Below, piece by piece: positions 35,837 through 46,045 of a stretch of DNA of 64,000 bases (the first letter of the stretch is position 1; each line of letters opens with the position of its first letter). Source of the DNA: Eucommia ulmoides (Eukaryota; Streptophyta; Magnoliopsida; Garryales; Eucommiaceae); contig CM028328.1 in NCBI GenBank assembly GCA_016647705.1, forward strand, positions 39,036,501-39,100,500. Direction: 5' to 3'. A model generated the notes under the pieces. It saw only the letters and a program-made list of their open reading frames with translations. It did no database searches and had not been told where the DNA came from. The position numbers and the translations under genes are program-made.

Positions 35837-37162
35837 GGGTGTGTATATAGGAATAGAGGAGATAGGTATGGGAAGTTGATTGATAATAACATTGGAAGAA
35901 TCAAGATAAAGATACCATCGTTCCATGGAAAAAATGACCCCGAAGCATACTTGGAGTGGGAGAAGAAGTTGGAGTTGATTTTTGAGTGCCACAACTACTC
36001 CGAGGAGAAAAAGGTAAAACTAGCTATAATTGAGTTTCTTGACTTTGCTGTAATATGCTGGGATCAACTTGTGATGAACAGGAGGAGAAACCATGAGAGG
36101 CTTATCGAGACATGGATAGAAATGAAGGCAATCATGAGGAGGCGACTTGTCTCTAGTCACTACTATAGGGAATTGTACTAGAAATTACAAAGCCTTACTC
36201 AAGGCTATCGGAGTGTGAATGACTACTACAAGTAAATGGAGATTACCATGGTCACTAATTTCAAGAAGGATAGAGAAGCTACCATAGCAAGGTTCTTGAA
36301 TGGGCTGAATCCGAAAATTGCTTATGTGGTAGAGTTGCAGCACTACGTGGAGTTGGAAGCATGGTGCCCATGGAAATAAAGGTGGAGAGAGAACTTAAAA
36401 TAAAGGGAACTCGGTCATTTTAAAATATGGGCTCTTCTACTTCATGGAGGCCGAATGGGAGGAGAGACGAAAGGACTATTTCAAAATTCAAAACCAAACC
36501 ATCGAAAGGGAGAGTTGACGTGCCCAGTAACAATAAAGGTAAAATCGAAACCCAAACTCGTAACCTTGATAATAAATATTTTTGTTGTTTGGGAGTAGGT
36601 CACATAGCTTCACAATACCCAAATAAGAGGCCCATGATAGCACCAGTTGATGGAGAAGTGGAAATCGAAGATGCTGATCAGATGCCACCACTTGAGGATG
36701 CTTGTGATGATGAAGTAGAGTACCCGGTGGAGGAAGAGTCACTTGTAGCAAGGCATGATAGTGCTCAAGTTGTGGAGGATTGCGTAGAACAACAAAGGAA
36801 AAATATTTTTCATACTAGAGGTTACGTCAATGATAAGGAATATGAGAACGTGTTTCCTAATGATGTGCCTAGCAGATTGCCACCTATTAGAGAGATCAAG
36901 CATCAAATCGATTTTGTGCCCTGTGCAACAATTACTAATCGACCAGCCTATAGGAGTAATCCAAATGAGTCAAATGAACTTCAAAGGTAAGTTGAAGAGT
37001 TGATGGCCAAAAAACATGTAAGCGAGAGCTTGAGTCCATGCACAGTACCTGTGCTATTTTTGCCTAAGAGGGATGGAACTTGGCGAATGTATGTTGATTG
37101 CCGAACTATTAACAACATTATGGTGAAGATTTGGGGACGAATCCTTTTGAAGAAATGGGGAA
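35837..37162 (+). pseudogene. gag, knuckle, RT start and polyprotein tail of the CRM-like element
   Basis: After the TATTT duplication gag resumes (FHGKNDPEAYLEWEKKLELIF, then YYRELY, then VNDYYK and GLNP) with stops at 36179 and further on. The zinc knuckle reads YFCCLGVGHIASQY: two of the expected Cys are Tyr, each one transition. A linker (HQIDFVPCATITNRPAYR) leads to the reverse transcriptase start (VPVLFLPKRDGTWRMYVDCRTINNI). At about 37125 the sequence jumps to a polyprotein tail (NPFEEMGNDENQ). That tail reads on into the LTR with PITKTGSKRIKEEFNGLIQEI. Most of RT, RNase H and integrase is deleted. Confidence 0.82.
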
Positions 37163-37876
37163 TGATGAGAATCAATGAGCACCATCTAAGGATCCACCAC
37201 ATGTTCCAATTAAGCCTATTACTAAGACAGGATCTAAAAGAATCAAAGAAGAATTTAATGGATTAATACAAGAAATTTAGACTGAGTCTAAAATAGTGAA
37301 GTCCAAATTAGGCCTAAATAACGATCAGGGCCAAGTCCACCTCATCAAGGCAAACGAATGGGCTTAAAACGTGAACCCGAATGGGCCTAGGATGACCCAC
37401 GAATTTTAGCTTATTATTTTATTAATTAGTCTTTTAATTTTATTTAAAATAATTTATTGGTTGATTTTTAAGGCATTAATGCCAAGTAGTCTTTTTCTTT
37501 TTAAATTAGGAGTGTTGGGAAGTTTGTTTCCTTCTTTGACTTTGTCTTCCACATTGTTAAGAATTATCCTAGATATGTGGCAGCCTATTTTAATTTATTT
37601 ATTTATTTCACTTTGTCTTCCACTTTGCTAGGGATTCTCCTAGATATGTGGTAACTTATTTTGATAGAGTAATCTAGGGATCTCTTGGCTGCCTATTTAA
37701 GAGGCATTATAGCCTTGAGAAACAGAACTTTGATATTGATTAATACGTTTGGTCAAGGTAATCTATCTAAACTTACATATTTTTATTTCATTATAAATCT
37801 GAGTTTAGTTCAATCATTTGCAACGAAACCCTAATTTTATTTTGGGTGTCACTAATCCTTGGTGAGGTTCGCATCA
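37163..37876 (+). repeat. Right LTR of the CRM-like element
   Basis: This 714-bp LTR starts TGATGAGAATC and ends TTCGCATCA at the ACACC duplication. Its first 150 bp encode the tail of the polyprotein, so the coding region overlaps the LTR as known in CRM elements. Confidence 0.85.
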
Positions 37877-37881
37877 ACACC

Positions 37882-39468
37882 GTCCAAACGTGTCTAATCC
37901 ACTCAAGTTCACAAATATAAAAAATGCAAGTTTCTTCCCACAAGGAGCTTCTATCACCTAAATATAAATATACTCAATTAATATCTCGAATACTACGTGA
38001 TAGATACAATTTGAGGCAATTTAAATCTGATTAATAAATAATGTAGGTAGCACAAATTTAGCACATAATTAGAAAAACAAACAAAAATGGCTTAAAAATA
38101 TTTTTAGGCTTTTAAGTTTAAAAATGATTTTTTGAGCAATCCTAAACCAAGTAATCGAAATAAATATAACTCTAAAGAAAATAATAAAACTTGGAATGAT
38201 CTCACAATGAAAACACCGAAGAAAAATATTGCATTGCAATTAGAACCCAAATCGGTGACGCCAAATAGCTAGCCCTTTAGATCAAAAACTTGAATAGATA
38301 CTCACGTAACAATCTCAACATAAATCTCACACTTTGAAAAACTCAAATTGATTGTTCTTGATGTACTCAACTCTAACCCCGCAAATCTATATTAATAGAC
38401 TAATAACTAGCCCTCAAATAGCTAGTTTCTCAAAGATATGCCACTTAATAATACTCTTAGACCCCATATATGATTACCTTTCATTTTAGTCCATAAAACT
38501 ATTCTCAATTTAAAACCATAGAAATATGAAGTATTAAACCATTTAAATTAGAAGAATCTCAAAATATATGGACCATATCAATAGGGATAACATAATAGGT
38601 TGTTAATAGTTCAATTAAGTTCAAATCCCCCAAATCCCTCTCTTGGAATCATCAAAAATAGATATTTTTTTACCAAGAGCCCAAATCAACCAAAATCTCG
38701 ACTGACTTAGTCAGTTGACCGAATCTTGCAGGTCGGTTGACCAACATATCTTGCTCCCAATGTAACCGTTGGCTTAAGGCCAATCAGTTGATCAATTGCA
38801 CCCAAATGGGTAACCGATTGGATCAGTGTGATCCATTTTTCCACCAATTCATCTACTGACTCAAAAGATTGATCGACCCTTTTCATTCAGTTGAACGATT
38901 GGATCAGTATGCTCGCTTTCTTTCCTAAGTCAACCACTGTTTCAAACGGTTGACCGACTAATTTCATTCGGTTGACCGACTGGATCAGTAGTACCTTATT
39001 TTAACTCCAAAACACATTGTTTGATTCAGTTAACCAATTGCCTTTCTCGGTTGACCGAATTGAACCGAAAAACTTAACTTTTTATACTTTAAAACATATT
39101 TTCCAATTAGGTTAATTATTAAATTCATTTCACATAAGGAGCACATAGAATATCTCATTTTAGGATTTTAAATTTATCACTTCTTATCATGATGCACATA
39201 TAATTAACTTATTTTAAGTGTCGTGTGTGATCCTAATTCAGGTTGCATTAAGAGTATATAAGTAGAGAGTTGTTTTCACATATTTTTATTCAAGATCTTC
39301 AAACTCTTCATATCTTCATTACGTCCATCTTGCACCTTTTATGTTTTCTTCATAAAGTCTTCTTCTTAATCATATGCGTGGAACTATAAATCTGAAACAC
39401 TCGATACAACCATTAGTTCTACCAAAAATATTAATACTTAATTATTTATTAAAACCTTGGATTCAACA
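37882..39468 (-). repeat. Copia 5' LTR, 5' portion
   Basis: It continues the LTR interrupted at 20986 and ends at 39468 (minus-strand start TGTTGAATCC). The stretch 38690-39065 is built from diverged repeats of words like CGGTTGACCGACTGGATCAGT-type units, each about 20-25 nt, in both orientations. No coding sequence. Host Tat protease sequence begins at 39469. Confidence 0.8.
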
Positions 39469-39892
39469 GGCCCATTATAGGGTTGTAGGGCGAAGGCCTA
39501 TCCACGATAAGGAACTTGGTCCAAAATATGGCCGACTTAGGCTTTGACCTTACTGTGACAGGTAGGGATATCCATCCGAGTGCATAGACAACGTCCCCCA
39601 TGAAATCAACGAGGAGAGATTTGGTGGGATGCATGGCATTTGGATCCACCTTCATCTTATCGAAGGCCCACTTGAAAATGATGTCGGTGAAACTCCCTTC
39701 ATCAACCAAAATATGTCCTATCTTATAATGATTAATCAGGACGGAGATAACTGGAGCATCGTCATGGGGCGTATGCACTCCCCGGAGGTCGGCCTCGCTA
39801 ACGGAAATGACATCGTGCGAGGTGGCATCGACTGTGCTTACCTCGTACACGTCTTGGTTGACTTTCCTTTTTGCCTTTTGCTCATACATCAT
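39469..39892 (-). pseudogene. Tat-type Gypsy protease fragment
   Basis: The minus strand encodes HDDAPVISVLINHYKIGHILVDEGSFTDII followed by KMKV and FLIVDRPSPYNPIMG, the aspartic protease of Tat/Retand elements. The motif usually read VDxGSS/A is VDEGSF. The reading stops at the Copia insertion, before reverse transcriptase. Confidence 0.85.
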
Positions 39893-40369
39893 TTAGGAGG
39901 AGGATGTTTCCTCCGAGGCTAAGCCAACCATAGATAATCTTAATTTTACCATCCACCCGCTGGTCGTCATTATTTCCGTAGTTTCCTCTAGGTAGAGTTC
40001 GATTACAGTTTCTCCTTCTCCTCTACCCCCCATGCTCTTCCCAGGGATCATTCTCCTCGAATCATGGTTCCCTATTCTCTCTACGGATATAGTTTCTGAG
40101 GTATCCCCTTCTTATAAGGGCATCTATCTCTTCCTTGAGTTGGAAGCAATCTTTAGCAGGAGGGAAGAATCCCCTTCCTGAGTTCTTCACGAAGAGTGTC
40201 TCTATGGATGCCATCAGGGGGTGAACCCTTGTTGTCAAGGCCCTGGGAGAGAGAGAGGTCTCTAGTACTCTGGGTAATAGACCTAACCGCCCTACCGCTT
40301 TGAGTCTTCTCGAACCATGAGATCGCTTTGGCCCTTCCTCAGCTCGATCTTCTTATTCTGGACCCTTTC
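39893..40369 (-). other. Degenerate gag C-terminal region of the Tat element
   Basis: No continuous frame is present. This is the interval between gag core and protease, where a zinc knuckle would be expected, but I could not identify one. The GC content is similar to the adjoining gag. Confidence 0.45.
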
Positions 40370-40908
40370 TCAGTCCCTCTTCATGTTGTCCTTTAGATCA
40401 ACCTCGTAGAAATAGGTACCCCAATCCAGGGCAGCGCGGAGGTTTGGCGCGGTGAGTGAGTAAAGGTCATAGGATAATCTCTGGTGTCTTAGCCCATCAA
40501 TAAAGGCGTTCAGGGCCATGACATCTGAAAGGTCCTCACAGGTGATGGACTCTCTCTCAAACCTATCCACATAGTCTCCAAGGTTATCACCGACCTCCTG
40601 TTGGAGTGCGAGGATGTGTGTCATGGTCTTTGGCCTCCATCAAGAGCGGATGAACCAAGTGAGAAATAGTTGCTCGAGTTAGAAGAAAGTGGAGATCGAG
40701 ATTGGGGCCAAATCTCGGAACCATGAACGGGTCGGTCTGGTGAGGGTGGAAGGAAAAGACTTGCATCTCTGCTCCATGTTATTTGGGGGTGGGAGAATAT
40801 ATAAGGCACTATTTCTTCCATAATATCATCTGCAAGAAAGAATGACTTGGAAGTAGGTTTAGAACTTGCCAAGGCGGCATTCCAAATTGTCGATCCTTGG
40901 GGATTCAA
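40370..40908 (-). pseudogene. Tat-type Gypsy gag fragment
   Basis: The minus strand reads MTHILALQQEVGDNLGDYVDRFERESITCEDLSDVMALNAFIDGL, then LRAALDWGTYFYEVD, the conserved core of Tat gag (YVxRFxxE ... AFxxGL). Upstream sequence to 40908 is open but in a different frame, with only weak gag character. It is broken by frameshift. Confidence 0.75.
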
Positions 40909-41160
40909 TGGCTCTAGAATCTAGCCCCAAAAAGGCTCCTCAGATCAATGTTGAAGGGCCTATCTACCCTGTCGGGGGTAAGTTATCTTCTTCAGCCTAG
41001 GGCCCTAGCGTTCGACCTGGGGATCCTTGACATCTCTCTGTTGGGGTTGCTATTCACCGTGGCATTCTTATCTCTTCCTTGAATGATCTGACCAGACCTT
41101 ATGATCATCAAATCTTAGCCGAGCAGGGAGTTGATGATCTGAGAAAGGCTTTTTGTGCAT

Positions 41161-41178
41161 TTCTCACAGACGGCACCA
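41161..41178 (-). other. Primer-binding site of the Tat element
   Basis: The minus-strand sequence TGGTGCCGTCTGTGAGAA directly follows an LTR end ...GACACCAACA. It resembles the TGGCGCCGTCTGTGGGAA site common in Tat/Retand elements. Confidence 0.75.
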
Positions 41179-41181
41179 AAC

Positions 41182-42848
41182 TGTTGGTGTCAAAAAATGG
41201 CTAACAACCATAACTGGTCCGATGAAAGTCCACTTGGATTGTTGATTGTGATATGGAGATGACTTGCCTTGAATGAAAATCTCTTTAATTCCTTGTCCTT
41301 GAGTCTTTATGTGAACGAGCGGATCTGAGCGTTTTCTGAACTGAGCTCCAGCATGTACCTGCACAGGACCCACCGGGGTTGTGCCCAACGAATCCTCTCC
41401 GGCGTCAGAGTAAGAGTTCGGGGGAAGAAAAAGTATAAATGCTTTGAATATTCTAAAAGTAGTACCTTCCGTAACACTGTTCACATTTTCTTTTATAAGA
41501 GAAAACGTATTTAGCGTTTTGGAGATTAGAAGCCTTAAGCTCGGTTATCAACCTTAACACGGTGCGTGGTTGGAAAAAAGGGAGTGTGAAGGGATTAGAG
41601 CCTTGGGCCTAGGATTTTTAGCATTTATGGAAAAGTCCATGGGCCTTTATGTAAACAAATATGGAAAACTAACCTAGACACAAGTACGGATACTAAGGAG
41701 GATATACCGACCAGGATATCACTGGTTAGAACTCCTTCGATTATAGAAGGTTTGCGATTACAACCGCCTTTGGTTAAGAGTTCACTAGTTTGAGTCAACC
41801 GACCTGAGACTGTTGACTAGAAGTTTGTGCCGATCAGAACATAAGGTTTAGTATCCACATCATCAATGCTTCTCGCCACGTCAAATGCTTGATCCACATA
41901 GAAGGTTTAGGTGGAATGATTTGGGGGTCATTGATTTTTATATATATAAGTATAAATATATATGTACAATGCCAGTCCTAACTATAGCTAAGAAATGAGA
42001 AATATTTCTGAAAAAGACACCACTCATCCCGTCATTTGAGGAATATAGGGTCTTACTTTATTCAACCTTTTAGCTTGGGAGGACTCGACTAAGATCATAA
42101 GTATATAAGTATATGTATAATTTTAGTCCGAAGACTCGACTTAGATTATATGTATATGTATAGTGCCAGTCCTAATCATGGCTATAAAGGCAAAATAATT
42201 TTGGAGAGAACCACCATTTTTCATCACTTATTTGAAATGGGGGGTAGTGAGTCCTCTCTTATTCGACCTTTAGCTAGGGATAACTCGACGAAAAAAATGC
42301 AAGAAATTTAAAACGCAAAAAGGCACAGAACAATAAAGTAAATTGCAGAAAAATAAAATCATGGAAAGGTGCAGAAAAGAAAAGTAAATGACAACAAAAT
42401 AAATACAGGAAAGTAAATAACAGTAAAAGTAAATGCAAGAAAATAAATTTGTTTTGATGTTCTCTTTGGAATTTGTTTTTTTTTTTTTTTTACCATTTTC
42501 ATTTGCCCTTCTTTAGACAAGAAAAAATGAAAAAGAAAAAGGTTTTGAGGAGATTTAGAGAACTTACCTTACTATGAAGAAAGTTCTTTCATCTCTTTTC
42601 TCTTATTTTCTCCTCTTCTTCTTCTTTTTTTGCTACTGCTGTTATTTCTTCTTGTGTTTTTTATATCTTTTTTGTAGAGATTTTTTTTCTAAGACTTCTA
42701 ATCTAAGCTTTTCAAGAGAGTATTCCAAAAAGAGAAATAATCTTGCAAGAGTGTTTTGGGAGCACTCTAGCAAGTGAGTTGTGAATGCACAAAGAAAAAT
42801 GAAAGGAAGGCACCCTATTTAGTAGGGAAGCTTGCTTAACCCACCTTC
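41182..42848 (-). repeat. LTR and adjoining sequence of the Tat element, right limit unknown
   Basis: The LTR end is at 41182 (TGTTGGTGTC on the plus strand). Inside there is an imperfect tandem duplication of about 190 bp (GCCAGTCCTAA at about 41972 and 42163, each followed by a CTCGAC block). An A-rich cryptic repeat with GCAGAAAA/TAAAGTAAAT words spans 42300-42450, and T/C runs lie at 42475-42700. I did not find the matching CA end. LTR sequence may continue past 43250 around the MITEs. Confidence 0.55.
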
Positions 42849-42851
42849 TTA

Positions 42852-43249
42852 GAGCATCTCCAACCTAAATACGCATTTACATTAGCTAATATACTATTTT
42901 GCCTTATGAATAGTGTTTTGACTAATAGATATTTGGAATTGTACTCCAACCATGTTAGCTAAATGAATTAGCTATTTGTATTTCAATTTTAATGTTAGCT
43001 AAGCAATAATTTACCTAGTTGGTTAGAGTAGATAATAATTTTATTGAATAGGCAAATTGAAAGTTAAATGTTCTCACCAAGTTTTAGCTAACTTCTCCAC
43101 CTAAGGTAGAAATGGCTCTTGAGATGGCTATTAGGTACAATAGCTAAAGTGATGGCTATTGGGTTGGAGCTTGAATTTTTAAGTTTGGTTACGTAAAATG
43201 GTAGTTATACCATTTGGCTCATGAGATGGCTGGTGGATTAGAGTTGCTC
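42852..43249. mobile_element. PIF/Harbinger-like MITE, TSD TTA
   Basis: The 398-bp element begins GAGCATCTCCAACC and ends GGATTAGAGTTGCTC, imperfect inverted termini, with TTA at 42849-42851 and 43250-43252. It has no coding capacity and repeated TTAGCTAA words inside. The terminus and TTA target fit the Tourist-like (PIF/Harbinger) class. Confidence 0.75.
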
Positions 43250-43252
43250 TTA

Positions 43253-43534
43253 GGTCATGATTATTGCCTTTTTAGACCCTCTATTTTAGGTACCGGAGAG
43301 TATGACTTTAGGAAATCCACCCCCTTAAGTCTTATCATAGGTCATGATTATTGCCTTGTGAGACCCTACTTTGGGTATTAGAGAGTTGACTTTAAGAAAT
43401 CCACCCCTTTAAGTCTTACCATAACAAGAAAAGACTAAAGGGTACTTCCTAGATCATGATTATTTCTTTTTTAAACCCCCTACTTTGGGAATTGAGTGGT
43501 TGACTCTTTTGTTCCATTACCTTAAGTCATACCA
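43253..43534 (+). repeat. Three imperfect tandem repeats of about 85 bp
   Basis: Copies start at about 43253, 43340 and 43453 with TCATGATTATT, pass through AGACCCTACTTTGGG-like blocks and end CTTAAGTC.TACCATA. The third is separated by a 28-bp insert. The last 9 bp (GTCATACCA) were used as target by the next element. Confidence 0.8.
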
Positions 43535-44456
43535 TAGTTCTAAGTATCGGTCATTACGTACCGTAACGGCCGATACGTAACAAAAATTAGCCCCCATAGA
43601 TACTTTTACAGGGCCAATACTGGAGTCTGGGTCCGATTCACAAAGTATCAGGCGCGTAACGGGGTCTACTCCTGTTACACTGAGGCGTAACAGCCGTTAC
43701 AGGCGTTACACCGATACAGCTCACTGAGAGAAAGAAAGAGATATCAAAGACAAACGATTGATTAGCAACTGACCACGAATGAAGACAATCGGCAACAAAG
43801 GACGAAGACGATTAGTAGAGAAGCGTCAACTAGAGAGACGAAAATGATCGACAACTGGAGAACGAGAGAGGAGGAACTGAGGAAGAAGTAAGAGACGGAG
43901 TTGAACTTGAGGAATGATGGCAACAAAAGTGACTAAGCAACAGAGTAAAGTCACAAAAGTCACTCTGAGCAATTGAGTAAAGTTGATGTTTGAGCAATTG
44001 AGTAAAGTCACTTTTTATGAGTAAGCAATTTAGAATTTTATTTTAAAAAGTTATATATATATATATATATATATATTGTGTGTGTGTATCTAATTATGTA
44101 TATATATTTTTCAAATTTAAAAAATAAAAATAAAAAAAATCACATATTCTGTTTAATTTTAGGCTTTAGCCTTAGAAAAACAATTTGTTTAAGTAGTACG
44201 ATGGTTTTTCGTCTTTTTTCATATCTTTATTATGTTGTATATGTAATTAAATGTCATAATATATATTAGAATGTGTTTATTAAGGGTTAAATCGGTAAAG
44301 CTATTACTATTATTGATTTTTTTTTAATGTTCTGGTAATTTTAAAAAATTCACAACCGTTACGACCAATTCCTGTTGCGGACAGGTTGATACTCCCAATA
44401 CCGTTACACCGCGACTGTTACCATTACGTAACTCAACACCATGATTTAAAACTTTG
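43535..44456. mobile_element. Mutator-like MITE with 9-bp TSD GTCATACCA
   Basis: GTCATACCA at 43526-43534 and 44457-44465 flanks a 922-bp element. The ends are imperfectly inverted (TAGTTCTAAGTATCGG against CAAAGTTTTAAATCATGG). They are followed by subterminal CCGTTAC/GTAACGG words at both sides. The 9-bp duplication is typical of Mutator-like elements. There is no transposase; a TA run (about 44050-44076) and GAGA-rich sequence lie inside. Confidence 0.8.
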
Positions 44457-44465
44457 GTCATACCA

Positions 44466-46045
44466 TTAATGAAAATGGATTGGGAGATTCCCTAGGAGGC
44501 TAAGGATACTCTAATTTAGAATCTCAATACTCTGTCTTATTCTCGAGAGGTCTACATGAGGTGAATTTTTTTATTTGGGCCCTTTTGGCAATTAAATGTA
44601 TTTTTTTTTTTTTTTGATGAAATTGGAATGATAAAAATGAAATTAAACTATCCAACTTGATATAAGAATGTTCAATTTTGAAAAAAAAAAAAAAAAAAAC
44701 TCAATTGATCGTCAGTTGGTAAAATTTCTTAAAATTAAAGGGTGAAAATGAAATTTACTATATTCAAAGTGATATTAAATGAAAATACACTTTCAATTTA
44801 ATCAATTTAGTTCCCAATTAATTTTTAAAAATTGTGATTTTAGCCCGAAATTTTATTTCTCTGCCGAATTTCTTCAAATTGGCGAATTTGTGTATTTCTC
44901 TTTTCAAAATATTAAGTAAAAATTAAACACATGAATCTAAGCTATGAATTTGTTCCTTTAAACATAGTTTAAAATTTGTTCAAATTTGTGCTTTAGACCC
45001 GATACTTTTACTGAAATGCAAAAAAATGGACAGGATAAAATGCGATATTAACAATTACTTTCCATTCTCGATCAATCAATATTTTTGGTTATACGCATAT
45101 AACTCAATTTGCGGAGCAGTTACCGTATGTGTTTGTAAAAAAAACACTTCTAAATTATCATATGTGTGTCCCAAATATTCAGTGTTTTCATCGTTAAATT
45201 ATACATGAATGATATTTGTTTCACTGTTTTTAAAATGAGATGCCAATCGCTTTTTTTTTTTTTCTTTTTTCAGTTACAAGTAAAAAAAAATACATTACTA
45301 CATTTGTGTGTTAATGGTACATATAACATAAACTGTTTATAAACTAGAGTACATGTCTTCCGCGAAATACACAACCATAACCCTCATCTTTGTTTGGATA
45401 TTTAATATAACATTTGTTGATTAAAACTTAATATTGGTGAAAATTAATTTTTTAACATCATTTACTAAGGAAAATTATAAAATTTCTCAAATCTTTCGGA
45501 GGTATTTTGGTCATTAATTTTTTGGACTTTTTACAATTCAAGTAAATAGTTCAAAAAGTCAAGTTAATTAAATTAATTAATTTAATCACAAACAATTGAT
45601 ATTAATGGGTAACTTAGTTCGTAATAATTTTTCCTTGATTAATACCCACTAATCCTTAATATTTTCAAAACCACAAAATGGTCTCTCAAAACTAATAATG
45701 TATATAGTCCCATCCACGTGTGAAAGGCTTTCACTTTACATCCAAGACCACTACAGTCCACCAAAGAAATTTCCCACTAAAATATATGCTATATTGATGG
45801 ACTTCAATTAAAGGGCAAAGACGTCCAAACAAATATTCCCGACTAAAAATTAACATTACAAACAGGTGGAATACTAGGGAGAAATCTACTCTACAATAAG
45901 AAATGGGATCAAAAGCCAAAAAGAAAAAAATGAAAAAAAAAAAGCCACACACACACGAGTTGTTCTGAATGGAAATTGCTCCAAGGATATAGAACTTGTT
46001 AGGAACGATCAACTTACATTGTGTTAGTTTCAGAAGCTGAAACAA
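44466..46045. other. Intergenic region downstream of the BAM3-like gene
   Basis: AT-rich, with T-run (about 44599-44617), A-run (about 44680-44699) and CA repeat (about 45946-45955). No gene, RNA or element ends could be supported. The part nearest 46045 should contain the 3' untranslated region and poly(A) site of the receptor kinase gene. Confidence 0.5.

Larger units (their letters stand above)
20987..37876 (+). mobile_element. CRM-like Gypsy element with internal deletion, TSD ACACC
   Basis: LTRs are at 20987-21865 and 37163-37876, a primer site at 21868-21879, and gag in two pieces around a 13-kb nested insertion. A short reverse-transcriptase start is joined directly to the C-terminal tail of the polyprotein. 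ACACC at 20982-20986 and 37877-37881 marks insertion into the Copia LTR. It has no integrase or RNase H, so it could only have moved with help. I call it CRM-like because the polyprotein tail reads into the 3' LTR and the primer is initiator Met. Another chromovirus lineage is possible. Confidence 0.85.
15397..39468 (-). mobile_element. Copia element, 5' LTR split, 3' LTR lost
   Basis: The minus-strand order is LTR start (39468, TGTTGAATCC), LTR interrupted by the CRM-like element at 20987-37876, LTR end (20411), primer site, gag, protease, integrase, reverse transcriptase, RNase H and a non-coding tail to 15397. This gag-PR-IN-RT-RH order is diagnostic of Copia. The 3' LTR is absent. The same junction also lacks the reverse transcriptase of the surrounding Tat element, so one deletion probably removed both. 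Confidence 0.8.
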
